A stretch of 64,000 nucleotides of DNA from an uncultured Paracoccaceae bacterium (GTDB lineage Bacteria > Pseudomonadota > Alphaproteobacteria > Rhodobacterales > Rhodobacteraceae), in NCBI GenBank assembly GCA_937864535.1, contig CALMJS010000016.1:186001-250000 (forward strand). Direction: 5' to 3'. A model generated the notes under the pieces. It had not been told where the DNA came from. It did not search any database and was given only the letters and a program-made list of their open reading frames with translations. A program made the position numbers and the translations under genes. This document shows, one piece after another, positions 1 to 9,240 of the stretch. The number at the start of each line of letters is the position of its first letter. The stretch's first letter is position 1.

Positions 1-2
1 CC

Positions 3-1196
3 GCCGCTGTAGACGCGCCGATCCAGACGGTCGCCTCGCTCATGGCCAGCCAGCCTGTCACCGCGCCCATCGCCCAGCCGTTACCAGCGATTGCAGAGGC
101 GACCCCTGTCGTCACCGCGCCAGAGCCGCGCCGGATCACCATGGCAGAGGCCTGTGAGGGGAAATTCGGCATCCAGCCCGGATTGGTGAATGCGGAAACC
201 CGTGCGCCGATTGACTGTGGTCCGGCCCCGATGATCGCCACGCAAACCGCCCCGATTATCGTACCGGAGGTCGGAGAGGTTCTGACCGCTGCCGCCATCT
301 GCGCCAGCATTAGCGAAACCGGACAACGGTATATCACCAACACCGGGGACGAGGTCCGCTGTGGCCCGCAAACCCAGCCGATCGCCAGCTACGGTGCGCC
401 GGTCTACGGGACCACGACCACCATCGCGACGATTGCGCCGGTGGCCGCCCCGGTCACGGTGCCGCTGGCCGGATCGGTCGCTGCGGAAACCATCGCCGCG
501 GCCTCTGGCGTGCCGCTGTCCACCGCCGCGCCGATCGTGATCAACCCGATCATCGTTCCGGCTATGGCGATGGGCGACTTGACCTCTTGTCCAGCCCTCG
601 ATCCGCTGAGTGCGCAGTATATGATGGGGGACGATGTACGCTGTGGTCCGCAGTCGCAATCGCCGTCCGGAACGACGGGCGCGATCCGCGTGATGACGGA
701 TAGTGTCGCGACATCGACCGCGCCTGTCGGCTTGCAAAATGGGGTGTTCGGGGCCACCGTACCCGCCTCGAACGCCTATGGCCCCATCGCGGATATTCCC
801 CTGCCCGCCGGCTATGAACCCGCGTGGAGCGACGATCGTCTGAACCCTTATCGCGGTCTGTCGAAATACGCCGTGTCCGCCACCGTGGTGTCGGCGCCTG
901 CCGCGACCTCGGTGTCCACCCGGAGCGTGGCGCCTGTTACTGCGGCTGTTACACCTGCCGCTGGCACATCGCACCACTTTGTGCAGGTCGGAACCTTTGC
1001 CCAGCCCGCCAATGCCGACGCGACGATTGCGCGGTTGCAGGCTATGGGGCTGCCGGTATCGCAGGGGACCGTGCGCCGCAATGGTCAGGTTCTACAGGTG
1101 ATCGCTGCCGGTCCGTTTGCCTCTGCCGAGGCATTGCGGGCCGCGCTGCAAGCGGCCAAGGCGGCGGGCTACGCCGACGCCTTTACCCGCGGCTAA
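3..1196 (+). CDS. SPOR-domain protein, 5' partial
   Basis: The reading frame is open from base 3, so the true start and any signal peptide lie outside the window; the first ATG inside is at 42. The last ~75 codons form a SPOR domain (from HHFVQVGTF onward), a fold that in this family binds denuded glycan strands of septal peptidoglycan. The rest is an Ala/Pro/Thr-rich low-complexity stretch. Counting from the ATG at 42, it carries three degenerate units with paired cysteines ending in CGP (C38-C59, C87-C107, C183-C201). A periplasmic or outer-surface cell-envelope role is inferred. The stop is 3 bases from the convergent neighbour. Confidence 0.8.
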   Translation, partial: AAVDAPIQTVASLMASQPVTAPIAQPLPAIAEATPVVTAPEPRRITMAEACEGKFGIQPGLVNAETRAPIDCGPAPMIATQTAPIIVPEVGEVLTAAAICASISETGQRYITNTGDEVRCGPQTQPIASYGAPVYGTTTTIATIAPVAAPVTVPLAGSVAAETIAAASGVPLSTAAPIVINPIIVPAMAMGDLTSCPALDPLSAQYMMGDDVRCGPQSQSPSGTTGAIRVMTDSVATSTAPVGLQNGVFGATVPASNAYGPIADIPLPAGYEPAWSDDRLNPYRGLSKYAVSATVVSAPAATSVSTRSVAPVTAAVTPAAGTSHHFVQVGTFAQPANADATIARLQAMGLPVSQGTVRRNGQVLQVIAAGPFASAEALRAALQAAKAAGYADAFTRG

Positions 1197-1199
1197 GGA

Positions 1200-2219
1200 T
1201 CAGTTTCCGCAAATCCCCTGAAGCGCGACCCAGTCGCCATCGGTCAGGATTTGCGGGGCATCAGCGGGATTGACCGGATCGGCCTCGATCAGCGGAAGAG
1301 TCGTTTCACCCGTGATATCAACGGCATAGGCATAGGGGCGGGTCGAAATCTGCGCCTCTGCGAATTTGCCGATCAACGCATCAGGTGCCAAAGCGGTGGG
1401 CGCACGGGCGGCGATCACCTCGGCGTAGCGCCGCAATGCATCCGAAGGGAAATCTCCGGTGGTCAGCAGGTGCACCGTGGCGCGCAACCCCGTCTCTCGG
1501 AGCAGGCTGTCCAGAGGGTCCACCTCGCCGCGTTCCGCGACTGCGGCGATCATATAGCCGGCGGCGACGGCGGGGTCCTCGTAATCCTCGACGACAGAGC
1601 GGTTCATCACAATGATCTGCCCCGGCAACATCAGCGTGCCCTGCACAACATCCGGCACCACGACAACCTGACCGGGATAATCGCGCCCAAGCGCACGGGT
1701 GGTCAGCCGACCCAGTGCCTGAACAGAGCGGGGATTGCGGCAGGCATTGCCGGTCAGCCGCTGCAAATGGCCGAGGATCGTCGCGCCAATCTCGGCCCTC
1801 TTGGTCTCCGGGACGGCCTCTAGCGTCCGTTCGCGCAACGCTCCGGGCAGCCAGAGCGCCCCGGCCACCAGAGCCACACCCAGAACCACGGAAATACCCG
1901 CTCCGCGCACGCGGCCTTCGCGCGGGCGGCGGCGGGCGATGGATTTGCGCACCTTTTCGATCGAGGACACCATCAGGTCGTCTTCGATCTCGAGGGTTTC
2001 GCTATCCCCGTCACCGGGCGCGAAGACTGCTGGCATTTGACCGGGGTTGGCGCGGCGGATCGCGGCCATCGACCAGTGCGCCAGCGGACGACCGGCCATA
2101 TCGCGCAGGATCAGGGTTGCATCGCCAAAGCAAACGACAACCTCGCGGCGCTGCGCCTCGGGGTCGGGCCGCCACAGGCCAACAGTCTCTAGTTTGGCGT
2201 ATTGAGTTAATGCCGTCAT
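1200..2219 (-). CDS. Conserved membrane protein, possibly degenerate M48-peptidase-like
   Basis: This is a 339-residue protein with a single membrane segment around residues 108-126 (SVVLGVALVAGALWLPGAL). The N-terminal ~95 residues look like a soluble domain (WRPDPEAQRREVVVCFGDAT). The part after the membrane segment (MNRSVVEDYEDPAVAAGYMI) resembles the region around the active site of M48-like peptidases, but no HExxH zinc motif is visible, so catalytic activity is doubtful. It lies downstream of the acyl-CoA synthetase on the same strand, separated by a hairpin. I do not recognise a specific function; it looks like a conserved Rhodobacterales protein. Confidence 0.6.
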   Translation of the reverse strand: MTALTQYAKLETVGLWRPDPEAQRREVVVCFGDATLILRDMAGRPLAHWSMAAIRRANPGQMPAVFAPGDGDSETLEIEDDLMVSSIEKVRKSIARRRPREGRVRGAGISVVLGVALVAGALWLPGALRERTLEAVPETKRAEIGATILGHLQRLTGNACRNPRSVQALGRLTTRALGRDYPGQVVVVPDVVQGTLMLPGQIIVMNRSVVEDYEDPAVAAGYMIAAVAERGEVDPLDSLLRETGLRATVHLLTTGDFPSDALRRYAEVIAARAPTALAPDALIGKFAEAQISTRPYAYAVDITGETTLPLIEADPVNPADAPQILTDGDWVALQGICGN

Positions 2220-2260
2220 CTGCCCGGTCTTCTGGTTTTACCTCCGAAGTGCCGCGCAAA

Positions 2261-2288
2261 TGCCAGGGGGGTCAAGCCCCCCTTGGCA
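2261..2288. terminator. GC-rich inverted repeat between two minus-strand genes
   Basis: TGCCAGGGGGG and CCCCCCTTGGCA flank a 5-base loop TCAAG. It sits just past the acyl-CoA synthetase stop. No long T-run follows on either strand, so it is either a weak terminator or a mobile hairpin of the GGGGG...CCCCC type seen again near 11.56 and 46.4 kb. Confidence 0.5.
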
Positions 2289-2301
2289 AATATCGTACAG
2301 A

Positions 2302-3939
2302 CTATCCCTTTTGGGCCATGTCGCGGGCGATCCCGCGCAGGATAAATTTCTGGATTTTACCGGTCGAGGTTTTTGGCAGTTCGGTGAACACGATCTTTTT
2401 CGGCGTTTTGAAACCGGCCAGCCGTTGGCGCACATGGGCGATCAGTTCGGCCTCTGTGGTGTCATGGCCTTCTTTCAGTTCGACAAAGGCGCAGGGCACC
2501 TCGCCCCATTTTTCGTCGGGCATGGCGACCACGGCGCAGAGGTTGACCGCCGCGTGATGCATCAGCGCGCCCTCGACCTCGACCGAAGAGATGTTTTCGC
2601 CGCCCGAGATGATGATGTCCTTGGCCCGGTCGGCGATCTGCATATAGCCGTTGGGGTGCTGGATCGCGATGTCCTCTGAATGGAAATAGCCGCCGTGGAA
2701 TGCCTTTTCCGTGGCCTTGGGGTTTTTGTAGTAGCCCTTCATCACCGAATTGCCGCGCATGACGATTTCGCCCTGTGTGCGGCCGTCCATCGGGATTTGC
2801 TGGACGTGTTCATCGACCACGGTGATATGTTCGTTCATCGGCATGGCGACGCCCTGACGGGCCTTGATCGCGGCCTGTTCGTCGGCGGGCAGAGCATCCC
2901 ACGCCGGGTCCCATGTACATTCGGTCGCGGGTCCATAGGTTTCGGTCAGGCCGTAAACCTGCGTTATGTTGAACCCCAGTTTGCCGATCGCGGCCAATGT
3001 TGCCGCGGCAGGCGGGGCACCGGCGGTAAACACCTCGACGATGTGGTCAAAGGGTTTGCGGTCCGCATCCTTGGCGTTGACGATCAGGTTCAGCACGATG
3101 GGCGCACCGCCGAAATGGGTGACGCCTTCGTCGGCGATGGCGGAATAGATATTCTTGGCAGTCACATCGCGACAGCAGACCACGGCGCCGCCCAGCGCAG
3201 GGATCATCCAGACATGGCACCAGTTGTTGCAATGGAACAGCGGCACGATGGTCAAATAGCGCGGATAGAGCGTCATCCGCCACGAAATCGGCGTGCCCAA
3301 GGTGATCAGATAGGCCCCGCGATGGTGGTAGACCACGCCCTTGGGCCGGCCTGTGGTGCCAGAGGTGTAGTTGAGCGCGAGGCTCTCCCATTCGTCCTGC
3401 GGCATGATCCACGCGAAATCCGCCTCGCCGGTGTCGAGGAAATCCTCATAGTCCATCTGATTGCCCAGATGCGGCACGCCCGCGACAGGGTCCGGCACCT
3501 CGATGACCAAGGGGGCAGGGCCCTCCATCTGGTCGATGGCCTCCATGCAGACGGGGATGAACTGGCTGTCGCAGATCACGACCTTGGCCTCGCCGTGGTC
3601 GAAAATATAGCTGATGGTATCGACGTCTAGCCGGATGTTGATGGTGTTGAGAACCGCGCCGCAGGCAGGCACGGCCCAGGTTGCCTCGACATGGGCGGGG
3701 GTGTTGGGCAGGATCGTGGCCACGACATCGCCGGGCTTGACCCCTGCCTTGACCAACGCCGAGGCCAGCCGCGTGACGCGGTCAAACATCTGCGCATAGG
3801 TCCAGCGCTGCGGGCCGTAGACCAGAGCCTCTCTGTCAGGAAACACGCGATTGGCGCGGATCAGATGGCTAAGGGGTGTCAAAGGCACGAAATTCGCGGC
3901 GCATTTGTCCAGCCCGGTCTCATCATTCATCCAGCCCAT
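2302..3939 (-). CDS. AMP-forming acyl-CoA synthetase (DmdB / medium-chain type)
   Basis: The 545-residue ANL-superfamily enzyme activates a carboxylic acid to acyl-AMP and then acyl-CoA. Visible are the P-loop NYTSGTTGRPKG (~residues 191-202), the VYGLTETYGP adenine motif and the C-terminal PKTSTGKIQK catalytic-lysine motif. Length and overall sequence resemble the family that includes methylmercaptopropionate-CoA ligase (DmdB) and medium-chain fatty-acyl-CoA ligases; the substrate cannot be fixed by eye. The start is supported by a GGGAGGA ribosome site. A DmdC-like dehydrogenase and beta-oxidation genes lie 4-11 kb away, so entry of acids into that pathway is plausible but inferred. Confidence 0.85.
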   Translation of the reverse strand: MGWMNDETGLDKCAANFVPLTPLSHLIRANRVFPDREALVYGPQRWTYAQMFDRVTRLASALVKAGVKPGDVVATILPNTPAHVEATWAVPACGAVLNTINIRLDVDTISYIFDHGEAKVVICDSQFIPVCMEAIDQMEGPAPLVIEVPDPVAGVPHLGNQMDYEDFLDTGEADFAWIMPQDEWESLALNYTSGTTGRPKGVVYHHRGAYLITLGTPISWRMTLYPRYLTIVPLFHCNNWCHVWMIPALGGAVVCCRDVTAKNIYSAIADEGVTHFGGAPIVLNLIVNAKDADRKPFDHIVEVFTAGAPPAAATLAAIGKLGFNITQVYGLTETYGPATECTWDPAWDALPADEQAAIKARQGVAMPMNEHITVVDEHVQQIPMDGRTQGEIVMRGNSVMKGYYKNPKATEKAFHGGYFHSEDIAIQHPNGYMQIADRAKDIIISGGENISSVEVEGALMHHAAVNLCAVVAMPDEKWGEVPCAFVELKEGHDTTEAELIAHVRQRLAGFKTPKKIVFTELPKTSTGKIQKFILRGIARDMAQKG

Positions 3940-4037
3940 GCGTATCCTCCCTGATCGGCATGATTATGTCGTTTTCAGACATGCAGAAATCTGCAGTCCG
4001 GTTTTGGTCATCGTGACGAATGTAAAAGGAAATTTCC

Positions 4038-4979
4038 ATGACTGTTTCGACAAATGGGCCGCGTCTTGCCGCCGCACTGATCCTGACGGGCATGGCGCTG
4101 TTCGGTCTGATCGACAATTTCGTCAGGATCGCGGCACCGCGCGGCGGTCTGTGGGAGTTTCAGTTTCTGCGCAGCCTGTTTTCTCTCGGCGTTCTGGGGC
4201 TCTTGGTCTGGCTCGGACGGCGCTCGCTGCGGCCCAAGCGCCCGGGGCCGGTGATCGCGCGGTCCTTTGTCAGTTCGTTGGCGCTGGTGGTCTATTTCGG
4301 TGGCCTGAGCTTTATGCCGATTGCCGTGGTGGTGGCGGGACTGTTCACCTCGCCTGTCTGGGTCGTGATCATGTCGGTGGTATTCTATGGTGAACGCGTT
4401 GGTCCGAGGCGGATTTTTGCGGTCCTGCTGGGCTTTGGCGGGGCAATTCTGGCCGTCGGTGGTGGCACTGGCGAACTGAGCTGGTTCAGCATTCTGCCGG
4501 TCCTGGCCGGGGGGCTATATGCTTGGGGCAATATCGCTACCAAACGCTGGTGCGAAGGTGAGGGCACGATCAGCCTCTTAGCGGGCTATAATGGCGCGAT
4601 GCTGGTCTGGGGCGCCATGGGCGTCATCGCCGTGACACTCTTGCCGCTGCCGGTGCCGGAGGGTGCGGCGGGGTTTGTGACCCGCGGCTGGGTGATGCCC
4701 GATGCGGTATTTGCCACTATCGTCATCGTCCACGGGCTCGGCTCGCTCATCGGGGTTGGCCTGACCATCCGGGCCTATCAGATCGCCGACGCGACCTTTG
4801 TATCGGTGTTCGAGAATACCCTGTTGCTGTTTGCGACCGTCTGGGCCGCGATCCTCTGGGCCGAGATTCCGGACCTGCGCACGATTGCGGGTCTGGTGAT
4901 GATCGGGCTGTCGGGCATCATCATCGCGGTCCGCTCCGACTCGCCTCCTACGGCGCGCTCGGTTACATTGCCGGAATGA
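4038..4979 (+). CDS. DMT-superfamily (EamA) transporter
   Basis: A 313-residue integral membrane protein with about ten hydrophobic segments in the two-repeat EamA arrangement. The N-terminal repeat starts near LILTGMALFGLIDNFVRIA and the second near WFSILPVLAGGLYAWGNIA. Family members export amino acids, nucleobases or other small metabolites; the substrate is unknown here. The start is preceded by AAAAGGAAA. The gene overlaps the following sulfotransferase gene by 4 bases (ATGA), so the two are probably translated from one message. The divergent neighbour is the acyl-CoA synthetase. Confidence 0.8.
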   Translation: MTVSTNGPRLAAALILTGMALFGLIDNFVRIAAPRGGLWEFQFLRSLFSLGVLGLLVWLGRRSLRPKRPGPVIARSFVSSLALVVYFGGLSFMPIAVVVAGLFTSPVWVVIMSVVFYGERVGPRRIFAVLLGFGGAILAVGGGTGELSWFSILPVLAGGLYAWGNIATKRWCEGEGTISLLAGYNGAMLVWGAMGVIAVTLLPLPVPEGAAGFVTRGWVMPDAVFATIVIVHGLGSLIGVGLTIRAYQIADATFVSVFENTLLLFATVWAAILWAEIPDLRTIAGLVMIGLSGIIIAVRSDSPPTARSVTLPE

Positions 4980-5644
4980 TCATTTCGCACGGGCGACGCT
5001 ATATCTTTGTCCATATCCCGAAAACCGGGGGCACGTCGCTGGCCCTTGCCCTCGAATCGCGGGCCAAGGCCGACGACATCTTGATTGGCGACACGCCCAA
5101 GGCGCGACAGCGGCGCGGTCGGCTACAGGCGCTTCGGCCTGCCGGGAGATTGTGGAAACATTCCACGCTGGCCGATATCGACGGGATCATCGGTCGGGCC
5201 GAGCTGGAGACCTATTTCATCGTCACTTTGGTTCGCAACCCGTGGGATCGGGTCGTCAGCTATTACCACTGGCTGCGGGCGCAGCGGTTTGACCACCCCG
5301 CAGTCGGACTGGCGCAGAGTGTTGGCTTTGCCGATTTTGTGCGGGCCGAGCAGACCATCGCCAGCCTGCGTGCAAATTCCTATGGGTCCTATGTGCGGGC
5401 CGCCGATGGGGTGGAACATTGTACAGCCTTTGTCCGGTTGGAACATCTGGCGGATGATATCGCCGGGTTCGAACGGCATCTGGGCTTTGGCCTGCGGCAA
5501 GAGCGCTCCAATGCGTCAGACCGGCAGGCCGACTATCGCGGTTATTACGACGATACGACCGCAAATATCGTGGCGCAGGCCTGCGCGGTGGATATCGCCC
5601 GGTTTGGCTATGCGTTCGATCCGCCGCAATTGCACCGGAATTGA
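4976..5644 (+). CDS. Sulfotransferase-family protein
   Basis: This 222-residue protein begins with the 5'-phosphosulfate-binding loop HIPKTGGTSL (residues 13-22) and carries the 3'-phosphate motif LVRNPWDRVVSYYHW (~residues 83-97), the two signatures of PAPS-dependent sulfotransferases. The acceptor is unknown; relatives sulfate polysaccharides or small molecules. It overlaps the DMT transporter by ATGA, which suggests a shared task such as export of, or precursor supply for, a sulfated product, but this is inference. Confidence 0.78.
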   Translation: MIISHGRRYIFVHIPKTGGTSLALALESRAKADDILIGDTPKARQRRGRLQALRPAGRLWKHSTLADIDGIIGRAELETYFIVTLVRNPWDRVVSYYHWLRAQRFDHPAVGLAQSVGFADFVRAEQTIASLRANSYGSYVRAADGVEHCTAFVRLEHLADDIAGFERHLGFGLRQERSNASDRQADYRGYYDDTTANIVAQACAVDIARFGYAFDPPQLHRN

Positions 5645-5744
5645 CCAAAATTCGCCTGAATTACATCAAATATTAACCGAAGTTGCAGCATCTATTCGAC
5701 CCAACCCAACAGCGGCCTAAGCCGCGTAAAGACGGATCGACACG

Positions 5745-6395
5745 ATGTTTGCATGGACCGAAGCCGCGTTCGATGCGGCCGCCATTCCCGATGAGGGTAT
5801 TTCTTCTGCGCAGCAGATCCACAGCGCGATGCTGGCCGGAACCCGCGTGGCGACGCCCGTCGGCTGGGTGGCTGTCGAAACACTGGCGATCGGGGATCTG
5901 GTGCTGACCTTTGACGGTGGATTGCAGCCGGTCAGCGCGATCACGCAACATCTCGATACCGGCGCGCAAACGCTGGATCATCCGCAGGACTGGCCACTCT
6001 TGGTCCCCAGCGGGGTTCTGGGCAACCGGGTGCAGATGCTGATCCTGCCGCGTCAGGCCGTCCTGATCGAGAGCGAGGTTGCAGAGCGGGTGATGGGCGA
6101 TCCGTTTGTTCTGGTGCCTGCCTTGGCGCTGGCGGGCTATTGCGGGATTTCCCAGCGGCGACCGGGACGGTCGATGATTGCAACGACGCTGCATTTCGCC
6201 ACCGATCAACTGGTGTTCGCCGATTGCGGCGCCGTGCTGCAATGTCCGGGTCTCAACATCCCCAAGCAAGAGGTCGCAATTGGCGCTGACTCCTACGAGG
6301 TGTTGCCGCTGGATGTGGCGCAAATGCTGGTGCGCAACATGACGCTAGAGCCGCCCGTCGCGGCGGCCATCAATCCCCACGCCTATCGCAGATAG
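5745..6395 (+). CDS. Stand-alone Hint (hedgehog/intein) domain protein
   Basis: 216 residues. The core AGTRVATPVGWVAVETLAIG (residues 31-50) is the start of a Hint_2 domain, common in Rhodobacterales and usually attached to RTX-type proteins. The expected splice/cleavage residue at the N-terminal block is Gly-Thr rather than Cys, so autoprocessing is uncertain. The rest continues the Hint fold (LPRQAVLIES, then a strand-rich C-terminal part). No signal peptide or RTX repeat is present, so this is a minimal version. A strong hairpin terminator follows directly. Confidence 0.7.
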   Translation: MFAWTEAAFDAAAIPDEGISSAQQIHSAMLAGTRVATPVGWVAVETLAIGDLVLTFDGGLQPVSAITQHLDTGAQTLDHPQDWPLLVPSGVLGNRVQMLILPRQAVLIESEVAERVMGDPFVLVPALALAGYCGISQRRPGRSMIATTLHFATDQLVFADCGAVLQCPGLNIPKQEVAIGADSYEVLPLDVAQMLVRNMTLEPPVAAAINPHAYRR

Positions 6396-6397
6396 GA

Positions 6398-6423
6398 AAA
6401 CGGCGCCCGATTGGGCGCCGTTT
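6398..6423 (+). terminator. Rho-independent terminator after Hint gene
   Basis: Perfect 11-bp stem AAACGGCGCCC / GGGCGCCGTTT with loop GATT, immediately after the Hint-protein stop codon and running into T residues. Confidence 0.8.
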
Positions 6424-6458
6424 CCGTCTGGTGTCTCGTGCGTTCCGAGGGGCCGGCA

Positions 6459-6493
6459 CCCGGCGCGGATGTGTTGCCACGACCCGCGCCGGG
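6459..6493 (-). terminator. Hairpin downstream of the FadJ-type gene
   Basis: A 10-bp stem CCCGGCGCGG / CCGCGCCGGG with a 15-base loop, just past the stop of the minus-strand fadJ-type gene. The T-run is weak, so termination efficiency is uncertain. Confidence 0.5.
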
Positions 6494-6503
6494 CAAAGAA
6501 TTC

Positions 6504-8702
6504 TTAGGCTGCGGCGGCCTTGGCGGCGTTGCCATAGAAGGTCTGATCCTTGTCAGCCATGTCGCGCAGCAGATCCGGGCAGGCAAAGCGCGGGCCAAAG
6601 GCTTCGGCCAGCTCGTCACAGCGTTCGGCGGCATAGGGGCTGCCCAGCATGTCCAGCCAGCTGAACGGACCGCCGGACCACGGGGCATAGCCCCAACCGA
6701 GGATCGCGCCGACGTCGCCTTCGCGGATGTCGGTCAGAACGCCCTCTTGCAGCGCACGCACAGCCTCGAGCGTCTGGATGAACATCAGGCGGTGCTGAAC
6801 GTCGATCAGATCGGGCTGTTCCTCGGCCACGGGATATTGGGCGGCGAGGCCCTCCCACAGGCCGGTGCGCTTACCCGCCTCGTCATAGGCGTAGAATCCC
6901 GACTTGGACTTGCGGCCCAGACGGCCCTGTTCGGCCATCCAGAACACGACCTCGTCGACCTCGCCGTCGGGATAGGCGTCGCCCATCGCGGCCTTGGTCG
7001 CCTTGGCGATCTTGACCCCCAGGTCGATCGAGGTCTCATCCACCAACTGGAGCGGCCCCAGCGGCATTCCCAGCAGTTTCGCGGCATTCTCGATCAGCGC
7101 GGGCGAGACGCCCTCTTTGACCATGCGGATACCTTCGTTGATGTAGGGGATGATGCAGCGGTTCGCATAGAAGAAGCGCGCATCGTTCACCACGATCGGG
7201 GTCTTGCGGATCTGGCGGACGTAATCCAGCGCCTTGGCCACGGCGCGGTCGCCCGTTGCCTTGCCACGGATGATTTCCACCAGCAGCATCTTGTCCACCG
7301 GGCTAAAGAAGTGGATGCCGATGAACTGCTCCGGACGGACCGAGGCCTTGGCCAGCATCGAGATCGGCAGGGTCGAGGTGTTGGTTGCGAAAATGCAGTC
7401 CTCGCCCACGATGGCCTCGACCTTCTGGGTCATCTCGGCCTTGACCGCCGGGTCTTCGAATACGGCCTCTACGATCAGATCACAGCCCCTCAGCGCGTCC
7501 AGATCGGGGGTCGCGGTGATGCGGGCCAGAACCTCGGCCTTGCCGTCTGCGGTGACTTTCTTGCGGGCGATGCCCTTGTCCAGAATGCCCTCGGCGTAGG
7601 ACTTGCCCTTGTCGGCGGCGGCCTGATCGCGGTCGATCAGCACGACCTCGATCCCGGCATTGGCCGAAACATAGGCGATACCCGCGCCCATCATGCCTGC
7701 GCCCAGAACGCCGACCTTCTTGACGCGCTGATCAGCGACCTCGGGGCGATTGGCGCCTTTTTCCAGCGCTTCCTTGTTAATGAACAGGCTGCGGATCATC
7801 GCAGATGACGAGGGGTTCATCAGGATGTTGGTGAACCAGCGGGCCTCGATTTTCAGCGCGGTGTCAAAGGGCACCATCGCGCCCTCGTACACGGCGGACA
7901 GCATCGCCTTGGCCGCCGGATAGACGCCAAAGGTATTGCCGTTGACCATCGCCGAAGCTCCGACAAAGGTCATGAACCCGGCGGGGTGATAGGGCGCACC
8001 ACCCGGCATCTTATAGCCCTTCTGGTCCCAGGGTTTGACAATGTCGGCGTCCTTGGCCGACAGAACCCATGCCTTGGCGGTGGTCATCAAGTCTTCGGGG
8101 GCGACAACTTCGTCGATCACGCCTGCCAGCTTGGCCTTTTTCGGGTCGTTCAGTTTCCCCTCTAGCAACAGCGGAGAAGCCCCCATCGCACCCAGTTTGC
8201 GTGCCAGACGCGTGGTGCCGCCAGCGCCGGGGAAAATCCCGACCTTGATTTCCGGCAGGCCGATCTTGGCCTTGGAATTGTCGGCAGCGAAAATGCGATG
8301 GGTCGCCAGCGGCAGTTCCAGACCGATACCCAGCGCGGTGCCGGGCAGGGCGGCCGCGATCGGCTTGCCCCCCTTGAGCGTTTTGGGGTCCATTCCGGCG
8401 CGCTCGATCTTGCGCAGGATGGCGTGCATCTGCATCGTTCCCTCGAACAGCCCCTTGGCCGGATCGTCGCCCGCGCTGTCCTTCATCTTGGCGATGATGT
8501 TCAGGTCCATCCCCCCGGCAAAGGTATCCTTGCCCGAGGTGATGACGATGCCTTTGACAGCCGTATCCGCCAGCGCCTGATCGACCAGCGCGTTCAGCTC
8601 CGCGAGGCCTTCGAGGCTGAGCACGTTCATGGATTTGTTCGGAACGTCCCAAGTGATGACGGCAACGCCATCGGCGTCGATGGCCATAGTGAAATCGGTC
8701 AT
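6504..8702 (-). CDS. fadJ: FadJ/FadB-type bifunctional enoyl-CoA hydratase / 3-hydroxyacyl-CoA dehydrogenase
   Basis: The 732-residue alpha subunit of a fatty-acid oxidation complex hydrates enoyl-CoA and oxidises L-3-hydroxyacyl-CoA with NAD. Residues 1-200 are a crotonase domain with the two expected catalytic glutamates at E129 (GIGLEL) and E151 (GLPEIK). Residues ~327-510 form the Rossmann dehydrogenase with GVLGAGMMGAGIA; C-terminal 3HCDH domains follow. I chose the ATG at 8702 because the open frame extends upstream only through the next gene's overlap zone and because GGGAGGAA lies just before it. The thiolase partner is ~0.8 kb upstream, with a small hypothetical gene between. Confidence 0.92.
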   Translation of the reverse strand: MTDFTMAIDADGVAVITWDVPNKSMNVLSLEGLAELNALVDQALADTAVKGIVITSGKDTFAGGMDLNIIAKMKDSAGDDPAKGLFEGTMQMHAILRKIERAGMDPKTLKGGKPIAAALPGTALGIGLELPLATHRIFAADNSKAKIGLPEIKVGIFPGAGGTTRLARKLGAMGASPLLLEGKLNDPKKAKLAGVIDEVVAPEDLMTTAKAWVLSAKDADIVKPWDQKGYKMPGGAPYHPAGFMTFVGASAMVNGNTFGVYPAAKAMLSAVYEGAMVPFDTALKIEARWFTNILMNPSSSAMIRSLFINKEALEKGANRPEVADQRVKKVGVLGAGMMGAGIAYVSANAGIEVVLIDRDQAAADKGKSYAEGILDKGIARKKVTADGKAEVLARITATPDLDALRGCDLIVEAVFEDPAVKAEMTQKVEAIVGEDCIFATNTSTLPISMLAKASVRPEQFIGIHFFSPVDKMLLVEIIRGKATGDRAVAKALDYVRQIRKTPIVVNDARFFYANRCIIPYINEGIRMVKEGVSPALIENAAKLLGMPLGPLQLVDETSIDLGVKIAKATKAAMGDAYPDGEVDEVVFWMAEQGRLGRKSKSGFYAYDEAGKRTGLWEGLAAQYPVAEEQPDLIDVQHRLMFIQTLEAVRALQEGVLTDIREGDVGAILGWGYAPWSGGPFSWLDMLGSPYAAERCDELAEAFGPRFACPDLLRDMADKDQTFYGNAAKAAAA

Positions 8703-8838
8703 TGGTTTCCTCCCGCATGACAGACGGTGTTCTGATGTTGGAAAATGGCAGAGGGATGCAGCGCCAGACCAAAGTGATCTGACGGGCCTGCCGATTGAAT
8801 AATGGTGGACTGGATGTGGCCTCTCGGGCCTGCGTGCC

Positions 8839-9240
8839 CTAGCGCTCTTCCAGCAGCTTGAGCATCTCGCAGGACGCAAAGGTAATCAGGAAGGTCCCGT
8901 CCGGCTGCAATTCGCAGTAATAGTCGGACGTAAAGTCGCCGATCTCCTTGCCGTGGCGCGAGAGCATGGAATACCGAACCTTGACCGGGAAGGCCCCGTC
9001 GCGCACCTTGGATTTCTGCGGTGTCGCCACCAGCGAGGCGACGTGCCTTGTCTGGATTTCCTCGGTTACCTTGCACAATTCTGTGCCAAGAGTCTCTGTC
9101 TCGACCACACTTACCACGCCGCTGGGATAGAGTAGGCCGATAGGCAGCTTGAAGAACCGCCCGAAGGCCTGCCGGTCCCCCGACGTCAGCGCATCGGCAA
9201 AGGCCTGGAAAAATGTCGTCAAGTCTTTGGGCTCGCTCAT
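8839..9240 (-). CDS. Small conserved protein, NTF2/SnoaL-like
   Basis: 133 residues, no signal peptide or membrane segment. The pattern of an N-terminal helix with FFQAFADALTSGDRQAFGRF followed by alternating strands (GAFPVKVRYSML, TSDYYCEL, GTFLITFASCEM) fits a small cone-shaped NTF2/SnoaL fold; this is a fold guess only. It is sandwiched between the thiolase and the FadJ-type gene on the same strand, so an accessory role in acyl-CoA metabolism is possible. I do not know its function. Confidence 0.6.
   Translation of the reverse strand: MSEPKDLTTFFQAFADALTSGDRQAFGRFFKLPIGLLYPSGVVSVVETETLGTELCKVTEEIQTRHVASLVATPQKSKVRDGAFPVKVRYSMLSRHGKEIGDFTSDYYCELQPDGTFLITFASCEMLKLLEER

Noticed and set aside
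2680-3630. Long plus-strand frame opposite the acyl-CoA synthetase, and similar frames (6411-7808, 9592-10899, 11804-13318, 43435-45699, 48412-49410, 60127-61518)
   Set aside because: High-GC antisense shadows of real genes, with no domain-like sequence or ribosome site.
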